Source: Phoronis australis (Eukaryota > Phoronida > Phoronidae). Taken from it: a stretch of DNA of 62,000 bases. The stretch lies in NCBI GenBank assembly GCA_002633005.1, contig NMRA01000054.1:190952-252951 (forward strand). The letters run 5' to 3'. A program made the translations under genes and the position numbers. Positions within the stretch are counted from its first letter, which is position 1. Each line of letters starts with the position of its first letter. The notes under the pieces are model-generated. The model was not told the DNA's origin, made no database searches, and saw only the letters and a list, made by a program, of their open reading frames with translations. Shown here in pieces: positions 33,556 through 44,610 of this stretch.

Positions 33556-34038
33556 GTTGACTGACTCGTAAACAAAAGCAAACGACGACCGAACTTATCA
33601 CCACCGAGGTAGAACAATGACCGACTCGACTGCTCTCACAGTCAGACTGTATGAAAAGAAATTGGCGCGAAATTCTTGCCTCCCAAAACGTCACTTCCGG
33701 AGTAGAGGACGAGAAATTAATTAAATTACGAAAAGCTGTAAATAAGTGAAAAATATGTCTGGGATAATCGACGAACCCTATTTTTGATAAAAATGACATG
33801 AAAAAAGGTTGCCTTTGCCTTTAAATTGTCTTGAAATTGGAGCCCGTGCTTGACCTATGTTTAGGATAAGTTTGTAAGCTTTACGCACTTTACACTAGTT
33901 TCTAGACTGTTCCGATCTATTCTGGCGCATGGTTGGTCATAAAATGACTAAGAAAAGATGACAGCCACTCTCATCAAGGCCACACATTGGTCCCCTCATC
34001 AGATTAATAGTTTTATATTTTTAGTTTCACTTGTTGGT

Positions 34039-34355
34039 GTTCGCTCGGTATTGGAAACACATTTATAAACTCACACTATTCCGTCTAATGCGATGGTATT
34101 AGTTCGATAGAATAGGCAACACTGATGCAAACCTTATCCTAACAAACTGTATACTTGGTTTTTTTTATCATTCGCCTTCTCAGGTACTCAGATCAATGTT
34201 CGCTCGGTATTGGAAACACATTTATGAACTCACACTCTTCCGTGTAATGCGCTGGTATTAGTTCGATCGTAGTAATGACGCAATATGTAAACCTTATCTT
34301 TACAAACTGTATACTTGTTTTTGTATTATTTGTCTTCTAAGGTACTTAGATCAAT
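34039..34355 (+). repeat. 159-base tandem duplication
   Basis: Copy 1 (34039-34197) and copy 2 (34198-34355) share GTTCGCTCGGTATTGGAAAC and ACAAACTGTATACTTG, and both end in a GGTACTYAGATCAAT block. They differ by scattered substitutions and small indels, so the duplication is not recent. No coding content. Confidence 0.75.
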
Positions 34356-36050
34356 TCATTTGATGTACAGAATAACAAAATAACCACCAGCGGTGTTTTA
34401 TTTATTTTCTGCCCCCTTTTAAATGCCAATGTAACGACGCCTATCAGGCTAGACAACCCATATGACTTTCCAAATAAGTAAATGTGACTGTTGACCTTTA
34501 AGCATCGATTTTTCTTTTGTTGAGACATTTCTTTCTATGGTTAAAAACGTTGCAACAAACAATGACGAATGTCTCGTTGAGTGTAGCGTGAGAGATGTCG
34601 CGACCTCTAGTGATTGCTCTAGTCGAAGTGGAGTTATTATTTTCCACTGCATCTATTTTGGGAAGAAATGGGTTGGCTGCTTGAGTCCGAGAGTTATGCT
34701 TTCTCATTTAGAGGAACTCTTACAGGAGAGTTGTGGTGTTAATGGGAAAGCGACATCTGATTGTGAATTGCAAAGTTTGATTGACTCAACGTAACTATAT
34801 AAAGAAACTTATTTTACAGAACACGCGCACATACGGTAACTTAGTGAGCTGTCAATATGTTGTTATTTCGTCTGCCACCTCTTTTTCCTTTTACCAAACA
34901 ATACACGGTTTTGTTCACCATCTTGAATACCTACGTAACACAGCCCTGGAGTACGATATGCATAACGTTAACTGATAACTTTCAAATGCATTATCTGCAG
35001 ACGTTTCCAAACGACATTAAAAAATTGTGTTACTGATATAAGCTACGGTCTTGTGGGTAAAGATACAAATTGTGACCGATATTAGTATTGATTATTTTCA
35101 CGCGGTATCGCATGAGAAAGAAATTAGCAAAATTTTAATTCAGATCTCACGTTTTTAATTTTTGTCGAGTCCATTGACGGCTAACATGTTTCCTATATTT
35201 TATCACTGACGATTTGCTTAACTCGCATCTCGTTAACATCTCACAAAAAATTTGGTACGAAGGAATACAACATTTGCCGAAAATCATGGTTTTATGGTGA
35301 TAGTAAACGGGAAGCAACCGGTAACGCTCTTCTACAGATTATATTTATAGACACGTGTATTTCTGTCATGTAAATCATGTACCCAAACTACCTTATCACA
35401 GTGATACTGACGCAAGGGCTCTAAACTACATTTTTCATGAAAAGACAATTATGATACCTCTGAGGGTTAGAAGCTTTTGTCTGTCCTAGTGACTTGTGTA
35501 TGCTATTTATACTGGCATATGAGTTCAGGCTGCAATCTATCCATGTGTTTCTAAGAGCACTACGGCAAAGTCACATTCGAGATTTGTTGGAATATATGAA
35601 ACATATGACCAATGATCCATATAAGATACTACATTGTTAAATTTACAAATTAGACAATAAATTGTGACGCTTTAGAGCATAGTGGGCGAACTTTAGAAGT
35701 GAAGTATCCGGAAATCAACATCAAAGTGATCCATGTTAGAGTATTAAACAAAACACGAGTTAAACTCAATTCATTGTCGGCAGAGTTCGTCCTCTCTCGT
35801 ATTGTCCTACATCAAAAACCTTGGCCCGAAATTACACCTTATACTACCACGTTGCTCTGTTCGGACGGCGATAATGAAATTTTTCCAAACGCTTTCGCTC
35901 GGACATCGGGTAGTTGACCAATAGTCCCATCAGTTAAAAGTCTTGTTTTTGGTATTTTTCGTCCAAGGTATCACATGGTACTTCAGAATTTTGACATATC
36001 TGCCATGTTAAACTGCCGAACCTTGGACTTACTCCAATTCCTCAGCCAGG
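34356..36050 (+). other. Spacer with an orphan ORF
   Basis: A plus-strand frame at 34537-34794 (85 codons) starts MVKNVATNNDECLVECSVRD and contains YFGKKWVGCLSPRVMLSHLE. Its composition is protein-like, and a GTAACT follows near its end, so it could be an exon. Frames on the opposite strand overlap it. The family is unknown. No other gene is supported here. Confidence 0.3.
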
Positions 36051-36059
36051 TTATCAGGG

Positions 36060-36480
36060 TCACGGAAATATAGGTGGTATGTGGGGGTAAAACAGGGTTG
36101 ACTACCCAAGACCATTCATGTCTATATGCACAAGCTGAACCACAATACCACGTTGCTTATATTTACCAGTATTATGGACCAACGTATCGACACCACTGCG
36201 CCCCTAAGCTGTCTACAACTGGGAATATCCCTGCTACCACACTACAGCCGGTCTGCTCACTCAGCAAGTCCGCAACCAACTCGCTCAGTATTATTGTTAT
36301 CGCTCATTGCTCAGTTTTGTTTACCAACTTTGTACTTTGTTTTATATTTTCCGTTTTGCTTGAACCCATCTTGTAGCGTGGCACTAAATAGTAACTACGG
36401 TATGCCATTCTGGCCCACTAAAATGGTGTTCCCGCTTTGTTTCGTGATGTTCTGTACCCATCTGGTAAGTACCGCCTCTT
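36060..36480 (-). mobile_element. Second copy of the palindrome-array repeat
   Basis: Carries GGTCTGCTCACTCAG (36250-36264), the reverse complement of the core at 11196-11210, in the same order relative to a GATATT and an AACGTGGTATTGTGG block. Degenerate palindromes are present: TACCCATCTGGTA (36455-36467) and TACCAACTTTGTA (36322-36334). This supports a dispersed family defined by the array. Confidence 0.5.
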
Positions 36481-36699
36481 ATGTCAAGATAATAAGACCA
36501 TAACGCAACCATGGTCAACATAACACCGAAAACTAAATGTTCGTGAAATTTGGCTTGTTTTTGTTGCCAGTGAAAGAACTCGATTGTATTGTTCTGCATG
36601 TATTCTATATCTTGCGTAGTTCCTAGTTGATCCTGTTTGTGTGATAGCAAATATGTTTTTGAAAAAGTCAATTGCCTGGTAAGTCGCAATATCGTAATT

Positions 36700-37940
36700 C
36701 AACTCAGAAAGTTGGATGTGTTTTAATTGCTCTCTGACGTGCTTGTAAGAAGTTCGTTAGTCGGTTGAGTCTATTTACAATACGCGATAACATAAATTAC
36801 GTGAGAACACAACTTATAATAAAATGTTATTATCAATCAAACGCATATTTACCAAGAAGATTGCGGCTATTCTTAGTAATAAGTATGGTTCTAAAAACAT
36901 TATCTTGGTTTGTAACCTATCTTCAAGATATTGTTGTCATGAGTCTGCATATTTGAAAATTGTCACTGAGGCTGTCCCCAATGAAATTCCGTCACGAAAC
37001 CTATCTATCTTTCAGAAAAAAATTCTTTTGTCAGTCTCGGTCGGTGACCACCTAACTTTACTCGTGATTAAACTCGATTCATCCCAATTTCATCACGTGA
37101 TAGTGGAGTAATTACTCCAAGTGTGGCACATAGTCTTGAGTCGAGTCTCGAGTAATGTCTGGTTGTTATTACGTACATGTATATTCAAATGAGCTCGAAC
37201 TAAAGATAAAGTTATAGAAAAATATAAATTTTGTGTGTAAACATTGACACAAATGAATAAAGATGAGTGCCTATTTAGAATTGTTTCATGAGCCGCCCTC
37301 TGGTGTCCAAAAACCATGTTCTTCATATGCTTATATGCTCTTCTACAGCTGCGTCATCACCTACTTCTCATTCAGTGTATGCAGGACCTTATCGGCTTAT
37401 CGGTGTATTCAGCCAAATATCTACAAAACAATATACTTTAACTCGGTAAAAATAAATGTTTTAAGTAGAATTTGATTTTTCACTTTTATAACAATCTGCT
37501 AATTGGCCCACGTGATCATGTATCAATAACATGACCAAATTTTGTTCGACATAGATGTTCAAGATGAAATTTCAAAAATGCTCTTAAAGTTTTTTAAATT
37601 ATCATTTTCATTTTTATTTCAAGTAATTTTCGATTATTTTCATAAAATCATAAAAGTCTTATTTTGATAGCCTCTCGTGCAAAAACGGATAGCTTTAAAA
37701 ATAAATCCTAACATGGTTTTTGAGATCAGTGCATAAAACATGGTAGTTGGGAGTTTCTTACATGTGTCGATCCGATCAACAAGTTCTGTGATATGTTGTG
37801 CCAAACTTGGCCATTTTAAATTGTCCTACAATTGGGGTTGTCTACAATAATACGCTTGGAATATCTCTGGTGAGCTGCTGTGGAATAAATAATGCCTACC
37901 TGTCAAATTTTCTCGACTTTATATATCATTTGTGCTCTAA
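36700..37940. other. Spacer, no supported gene
   Basis: A 95-codon plus frame (36824-37111) has some protein-like content (KRIFTKKIAAILSNKYGSKN) but no family or splice support. A TATATA stands near 37920, about 30 bases before the putative first exon at 37953. Confidence 0.3.
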
Positions 37941-37952
37941 GCTAGGTACAAG

Positions 37953-38036
37953 ATGAGGACAATTTCATTACGGCAAGGGTTCTGGGTTGGTGATGAAGGC
38001 AGACACGAGTTGCATGAAAAAGCTATTTTGAGCAAA
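37953..38036 (+). CDS. Gene E, putative first exon
   Basis: An ATG followed by 28 codons to a consensus donor (AAA|GTGAGT), in phase 0, matching the next exon. The peptide begins MRTISLRQGFWVGDEGRH and ends ILSK. A TATATA lies about 30 bases upstream, and an acceptor-like CTAAGCTAG precedes it. It may therefore be a first or an internal exon. On its own the peptide is not recognisable. Confidence 0.45.
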
Positions 38037-38571
38037 GTGAGTTTATATGCATACATTTACAGATCAGTGGTCTTTACCCCATCCACCTGCCAACTGAAAT
38101 TGGTGGATTCCTGGATACACCCCTGATTTACCACTATGAATTAGTTATAGACCTGAACGGGTGGTGTGAAAATAAAAGTTGTAGATTTGGACTTCGTCTG
38201 CACTAAAATTGGCTCCAATTTCTCGATTGTGGGTGCTTGATTGTAGCTTATAATTGTTTATTTACACTGATTGTTTTCGTTTATGTTCTGGAAAAGTTTA
38301 ATCATTTAATGCATTTCTCGTTCGATAGTTTGTATTTATAGCAAATTTACTCTGTTGGTATGTTTTAAACAGCAACTGTAAGACAGAATAAGCCACGCAC
38401 GTGCAATCACAAAACGTAAAACAGTAAATTGAACTGAATGTGAGCAAAATTAAACCATTAGTATTATTTGATTAAACCCAGTTTTTATGCTATCAAAGAC
38501 GTTTCATGTTTCTTAAGATTCGATAGTGTGTTTGATAAGTATAGGAATACCAACTGAATCACCCACAACAG

Positions 38572-38678
38572 ATTGAGATAATCCAAGAAAAGTACAGCTT
38601 CTTTAGAACCACCCACAAAGTGGGATTGACGAGAGAAGGAATCGATGGATTAGTAGAATCTGGTAAACTCCCGACGAG
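38572..38678 (+). CDS. Gene E, exon resembling a guanylate-kinase-like segment
   Basis: Acceptor CCCACAACAG, donor ACGAG|GTATGA, phase 0 in and two bases over. It encodes EKYSFFRTTHKVGLTREGID and GLVESGKLPT. In guanylate-kinase domains the nucleotide-binding core has a Phe/Tyr stretch, then a YGT/YGL turn, a helix with an I/V and a closing GK. The order F, HK-GLT, I, L-ESGK here fits that part of the fold. The P-loop and later segments were not found in the window, so this could be a partial gene with distant exons or a relic. Confidence 0.4.
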
Positions 38679-40600
38679 GTATGACAAACATTAAGTTTTA
38701 TGGCAAATATGTGTTCAGCAATTTAATGATTTCACCGGTGAGAATCCGATCACATGTAGGTGTTTTTATATGTACAGTCGTTTAACACCTTGTTTTAGAA
38801 AACTTGAAACATCGTGGTCGTATACGTACGTGCGACATGAAAATTCATGGTTTAATAAATTTGTAAACATGGCTAATCAATGTAAACACAAGTAGCTCAT
38901 AGTAGGCCTAATAGTTGTGGGCAGATCCCAGGCACATACTCGAATTCAGGTGGCACTCGACAATATCTACTGGTTTTGAGCTTCAAAAACCAGGTTCACT
39001 CGACTCCAGCTCTCATTTCCACAGGGTGAAGTCTTCAAAGCATTCTGGGTCAAAGACATTAAAAAATAACAACATACCATAATACTGGTTCACCGCAGCT
39101 AACTTGATTAATTCGAGTTTGAATTTAGCGATTTCTGCTTGACCTACTTAGCAATGCATAGCGACGGAATCCAGAATTTGAAAATTTCCCAGGCTGGTTA
39201 TTGTTTTAAGAATGGTTCGAAAGTAGCTGGTACAATATTGCGCGAATTTTGTATTCTTTAAGGAACATTTGTGTACTGTATTTGTCAAGTATTTTGAGCG
39301 ATTCGTATTGTATTAAATTACATTGCACGATAATTGACAGCAACTGCCAAAAGTAAAATACCCAGATACAACTGTTTGAAGCAATTATGTGTTTTGCACT
39401 TTGTCGACATAATTCCTTCAGAACTGAATTAAACGAACGATATTGGAGAACTTTGTCTGACCGAAATTTCTGTACTTTGCTCTTTTGTCTGTACAATTCA
39501 AAGTCGGACTTGTAGAATTTCCGCAAGGTGGAGCTCTTACTGTGCGACTACATCTAGTTACACTGTTAACGGCAAACAAAAGGTTTCCACGCATCAAAAA
39601 TGCGTTTTGCGATACAAACACAATTGCTGTGATCACGGGAGAATATAAAACAGTTCGTGAATTCACTTTAGACGCGAATTATACCGAAAGACCTTTCTTG
39701 AGATTTTACAATTATGTCAATTGGCTGCCATTAAATACGTCAAGGGATTGTGAAACAAGTACTAATTTTTATGCTTCTTTTGGGATCAGATTTCTTTGAA
39801 CCTCCAAGACAACGGAGTCCAACTGCTACACTAAAGATATATTAGTATAGTTTATCTATAGTATCATTTGCAGTCGTCTGTATTGTAGTAGAGAGGAGTG
39901 CCTTATCACCCCCTGTTCTTTACATACGCTGTAGTGACTTGTATTTGTTGCTTTGTTCAAACGTTGTATGAAACGCTAATTTTGGTCATATTTACTTTTT
40001 ATCACCAAAATGTTATTTAGTTAAAAACATATTACTGTTGACTCCACGATCGTTCATACAGCAACAATATACTGACTTTATTTCCCAAGGATTGTAATTG
40101 GCGAATTATGAATGGCTTCAAAACCACGAGAATAGCACGAGGATATTTCGTTATTTGAAATAGCTTAAACACTTTCATATGTTATCAATGGTTTTATTTA
40201 TTGACGTAAAACCTTGTTCAGGATTAAGTTTCCACGAAATCGTTTGCACCACCTAAAACTCGTACAGGTTTAGAAATTGCGCATTCAGGTAGCAAACGCC
40301 CCTTGCGTATTGAATTCGGTACTAGATTGGAAAGTGAAAAGAATACATATCTTACAATTTTGTATAGACTTGAACTCTGAAAACTGAACATCCACAAGAC
40401 GAACTATTTCTCTTTACTTGAACTCACGAAGCATCTTATATGCTACTCTTGGTGGGACAGATAATAGCCAGAGCCTCACCTAGTACTCTCGTCTTCAAGA
40501 AAATAACAAATAATTAACGGTGATACCACAATTGAGAGTCGGAAATTGTTAAGAAGCAAAATGAGACGTAATCTTTATTATCCCTTGTCAACCAGTCCTG
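38679..40600 (+). other. Region after gene E exons, with one long ORF
   Basis: A frame open from 39461 to the TGA at 39797-39799 gives about 112 codons, including AVITGEYKTVREFTLDANYT. Its composition is protein-like and it could be a 3' exon of gene E, but no acceptor in the right phase was found. An acceptor at 39024 (CATTTCCACAG) does fit the phase but leads to only about 18 codons. The rest is non-coding. Confidence 0.3.
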
Positions 40601-40831
40601 CTAACGCAAATAGGAGCGTTTAGACACGCCCCCATTTGACAATCCTAACAACACAGCGACGTCAGAATCATTTCGGCGGAGGAATACAAGTCCTATGTGT
40701 ATTTGCGTGCGTGTGTGCGTTTGTGTTTGTGTGAGCGCGTACGTGTTCCTTCCGGTACACGTCAGACAGTGAGCGTCATGTTCGCATAATTTATGCAATA
40801 TCATGTGAGACTGGTAAGAAGGTGCGAAGTA

Positions 40832-40837
40832 TATAAA
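40832..40837 (+). promoter_or_regulatory. TATA box of gene D
   Basis: TATAAA followed by GG, 74-79 bases before the gene D start codon, placing transcription start near 40862. Upstream are GACGTCA (about 40658) and a GT-rich stretch (40690-40750). Confidence 0.6.
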
Positions 40838-40910
40838 GGACCACGGAGTGCAATCGATGTATATTAGTTACTGCCGACAGTAGGGCTTCTTGAAATACTC
40901 ACTGTTAGAC

Positions 40911-40997
40911 ATGAGACTCTGGGAAGTGTGTGCTTTTGTGGTGGTGATGGTTGCATGCGCCAAGGCATTGCCAGTTAAAGATGATGGTGAAAAAGAG
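40911..40997 (+). CDS. Gene D, first exon: secreted-protein signal peptide
   Basis: ATG at 40911, 29 codons, donor GAG|GTATGT, phase 0. MRLWEVCAFVVVMVACAKAL has a basic start, a hydrophobic core and an A-K-A cleavage pattern, so the mature chain would begin around LPVKDDGEKE. A TATA box in the right position makes this a credible promoter-first-exon pair. A signal-peptide exon followed by a large intron is common for small secreted proteins and peptide hormones. Confidence 0.65.
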
Positions 40998-43598
40998 GTA
41001 TGTGCCTTCATATTTTGAAGACAACTATTGTAAAGCAAGCGTGGATTACGTTTTAGATGAAACGCTTAATTCCATCTAAAAGCATCTACTTTGCTAAAAT
41101 GAAATGAGAGCTGTGATCATTTCTAGTGGAAAAGGGCCGTTCTACTTTAAAGTGCTGTGAACCCCATTTTTCTTACGAAAAGTTAATCAAAGTCGGGGGA
41201 CAATTCATGACCGTTCATTTCGGGTTGTTCTTCAAAATGCGAACAATCCAACCTAAACCTGCTTGGACATTTACTACACAACGTAGTTAGAGGGTATTCG
41301 CCATCTAAGCTTTTAAACTAAGCTTTTTAGTATTGTACAAACGTGATACAACATTAAATTAAACAATTTGTTAGATAAGAAAAGTTAACAAAACTGGTCG
41401 ATACTTGACTGACTTAGTTGGTGCTGTCGAAACTAATCAGAAATTTAACGAACGATCACCATTTGTATTACGATGATTATAACAGCCGCGATAACCAATC
41501 GTATCCTGATTTGTCCTCAGTCAGTCACAGTTTTGATGTATATTTCAGTTAAGTGTGTTCAAATCGCTAGTGTTTGCTGCGATTCGCGTTTGCGTCTAAC
41601 AGGTGGCTGGGTTCATGACATCAGTTTGTGTTAAATTAACTGCCTCGTAATGTGCTATTAGCGAGTAGGTTAACAGGTGACAAAGGCCACAGCTTAGTTG
41701 TGTTTCGTGCGAAAACAAGTAAATTTTTGGGTGGAACTGGATCACGCGAAAAAGCCATGCACTGACTTGGGAGAAAGTTTTCAATTTCTCATTTGGCAAT
41801 GCATGTCTGAGACAGCGGTAAAAGCTGTTTGAAAATCGCTAGACATGTTTTTGGAGATGTATTTGGTGACAGTCTACTCACTTAAGAAATGAACTTTGAA
41901 TTTTATACGAATCAAAAATACTAAAGACGTGAAGCTTAGGAAGTTATATATTTCTAACGAAACATTCGTTCATGACACATCCAAAGCAGGCGTACATGGT
42001 CTTGACGGAGGGTTTGAAACTTAAGCTTTATCGGTATTTGTCATCACCAGGTATAAATACACTGCTTAATGTTTCATATAAAGACATTAATTTCAATTCT
42101 TCTCATTATTAACGTTTATGGATTTCTGAATAATTCCCTAAAAACGACAAGAAAAAGGATTAACTAGTGTTGTCTCATATCCTGACGTGATTAGCTATTC
42201 TCTAGATATTTTGCTTGAATGCGCTGTGTGCTCAATTTCGTTATCAATGTGGTTTCAAAGTACAACAAACTTTTCGTCCACATTCAATCAAATCCCGGTG
42301 CACGATATCTTCTTGTCACAGTCGCCATCTTAATTTGGGATCGGCCACTGCTTAGTACGCTGATAAGATCACGAGTCACAGAGAGCATCTCAAAGGAAAA
42401 TAAGCTGCGTGGTCTTGGCACTAATTGTTCGTAACTGCAAATTAGCCGGCTAGTGTAAGACAGAAATCTCTATTTCTGGATTGTCCAACCATTGCTATAT
42501 GCTAATCACCAATAAAGTCATCACGTATATTCATAAATAACATCAGAGATTCAGGCCACTGTTATTGCTCAATGCATGAGATGATTCAAAAAATACAGCA
42601 GGCGACATTTAGGAATGAAAGCAACTAGTTCAAATCAGCATAGTTCTGTACATACAATGTTTATTATGTTTCCGCTCAATTTTTATAAAGAATTTTTACA
42701 AAAACTTGTTCTTGAGACAGCTCACAGAGAACAACCGATAAAACTGAACGATGGCTTTCTGCCGGTCATAAGAATGAAATTATTTAACATTTCAAACTCG
42801 CAAATTTATGTCCTATACATTGTATTACATTCTGCCACGCAGTCACGTTACTCCTGTGAATGCCTGATGAATGTTAAAATCTCCGATCAACCACTTGGTC
42901 TAACGAACAGTACAGTTAAAAAGCATTCAAAAAGTGAAATCGTTGTATAATAATAGTAAGAGCCTTCTGATTTAGGATGGCCTTGTATTTATTTTTACAA
43001 AAGATTATACGTAGATGTATATGATTACCAATATGTTCAGCTAGACTAATAGATTATATGTTTTAACCCAGTTTTCACTAAAAACATAATGCAAGTCGTT
43101 TCTTTTTCATCTCTGCACATTCCCTAACTTGGTGATTCTTTTCCTGCTTTTCAGTTGTTGTGGATTTTCTCTCGTATCTGGATTTCTATCCTGTTTTACA
43201 AAATGATGTGAAAAAATCGTGTGATACACTATTATGTGGCCGTTGTTTTTTTCTTGATAAGCAGTGTTATTCAAAAGTTGAGACCACCCTAATAAAGATG
43301 GCGGATTTTATAAGCTTTACCCCAATTTGACCTTCCGCTTGCGATGAAAAAGCTTGTTATTTGCAAGCTTTTGCAGCCAAGGTTAATATCGTCGATACTG
43401 AAATGAGAAACAAAATGACAGTTTATGCGACACTACTGACGAGTAGCATATATCTACGTGATTTTTCATTGTAGAGATCTCCAGATATTATTTTCAAAAC
43501 CCTCCAATCTCAATAAGATAAAGCCATCAGTGTCAGGTTTTGTGATTGATGCGAATGTGTAAGTACTTTGGGTCAATGAGAACACGTATATTTTTCAG
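40998..43598 (+). other. Proposed intron of gene D, with an orphan ORF
   Basis: 2.6 kb without a strong internal exon. A 111-codon plus-strand frame (42615-42950) starting MKATSSNQHSSVHTMF lacks splice or domain support and is probably chance. A strong acceptor CCTGCTTTTCAG at about 43154 leads to only 18 open codons. Confidence 0.35.
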
Positions 43599-43782
43599 GA
43601 AGTTCACAAAAATTCTGAAAAGCTAGCTAATGCAATAAAACTGTACTATAGTTCCTTAAGTTATGACAGTGCGCATGAGTTAAATTTGCTGGTTTCAAAA
43701 CATGATTATGCCCGCTTTCAGGAAAATTTAAAATTTTACGAAGGACTTCCTCAACGACAAATCAATTCCTCTCTAAGATAAC
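43599..43782 (+). CDS. Gene D, possible terminal exon
   Basis: An acceptor ATATTTTTCAG is followed in phase 0 by 60 open codons to TAA. The peptide starts EVHKNSEKLANAIKLYYSSL and ends NSSLR. Joined to the first exon it gives an 89-residue secreted chain without cysteines or dibasic sites in the mature part. The segment is helical and amphipathic in style. There is no nearby AATAAA, and a 60-codon frame can occur by chance, so the join is tentative. It is not an obvious member of a known hormone family. Confidence 0.35.
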
Positions 43783-44379
43783 AGACCATTTTAGTAATCT
43801 TGAGTAATTGTCAAATTTAGCGATATTACATTTCAAACATAGTAAATCATTTTGATAAGACAGATGTGAAATCTGAAGTTATATGCTTGCTAGGAATCTT
43901 TCTGAAATGCAACTATAACTTGTGTTGTAAAAGCTGATATGACTTTAAGTTGGGTAATACGTGGGTACACGTGGAACATTAAATTCATCGTTCTCGGGCT
44001 ACAGTCTCTGCATGAGTTAAATCGACCACTTTATTTGTTGGTTCTGCGAGCTTAGCTGCGATAATGCAATCATGCCAAACTGGTGTTCGGTTGTTATATA
44101 AACCTTTGGCAAAGTTGATCTTATTAAATCAAAATTATTGGCGGTAGTCAATACTAAGCATGTTCGTCGCACCAGCAGTTAGATCACGTCGTAATCGTCA
44201 GCGAAATGACGCAATCAATTTGTACGCTCACTCGGAGACAAAGTACATATTCGACATGCGGCCCGAAGTTTGTTCTAGAAGATGCGTAGTCTCATTTAAT
44301 TGTTAATATGCAAACGAAGTACTAATTTACAAACAACCGCTGGTCCTCCAGTTATCATTACAATCTTGTTTTTATTTGT

Positions 44380-44610
44380 TTATTTGTTTATTTCACTATC
44401 AAATAACGATTGCGTAATATTTGGAAATACCATGTTTTTATACGTTCATATTTGTTTTTAAGTGTGTCAGTTTTCTTTAAAATCGCAATTTATTTACGAA
44501 TTGCTTCTGTTCCTGGTTATGCTTGTACACACAGTTCTCCAGGAAGTCACTAGGTGGCGCTTGCAACAAATTTAAATATTCACGGTTTTAATGAGACATA
44601 GCATCTTTAA
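44380..44610 (+). repeat. Interspersed repeat family R1, copy 3
   Basis: Collinear with 25250-25490: TTGTTTATTTCACTATCAAA followed by ACGATTGCGTAA, then TTTAAAATCGCAATTTATTT, TGTACACACAGTTCTCCAGG, AGTCACTAGGTGGCGCTTGC and TTCACGGTTTTAATGAGAC. Confidence 0.65.

Larger units (their letters stand above)
32516..33826. mobile_element. THAP-type DNA transposon relic with ~300-base inverted arms
   Basis: The left arm (32516-32810) and right arm (33540-33826) are close inverted copies. Shared blocks include GGAAGTGACGTTTTGGGAGG, AATTTCGCGCCAATTTCTTT and CAACATGCCACGCTGTTGC. Each arm holds an ATG followed by a THAP-like MPRCCC start reading inward. THAP domains occur in P-element-type transposases of animals, so a P-like element is the likely source; the catalytic domain is missing. 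Two head-to-head copies or a rearranged palindrome would explain the structure. Confidence 0.65.

Noticed and set aside
42615-42950. 111-codon ORF as a gene D exon
   Set aside because: No acceptor in phase, no donor, no recognisable content.
43599-43782. Resemblance of the gene D terminal exon to neuropeptide Y-type peptides (a YYS-L pattern)
   Set aside because: Only a few residues agree, and the dibasic and amidation signals expected of that family are missing.
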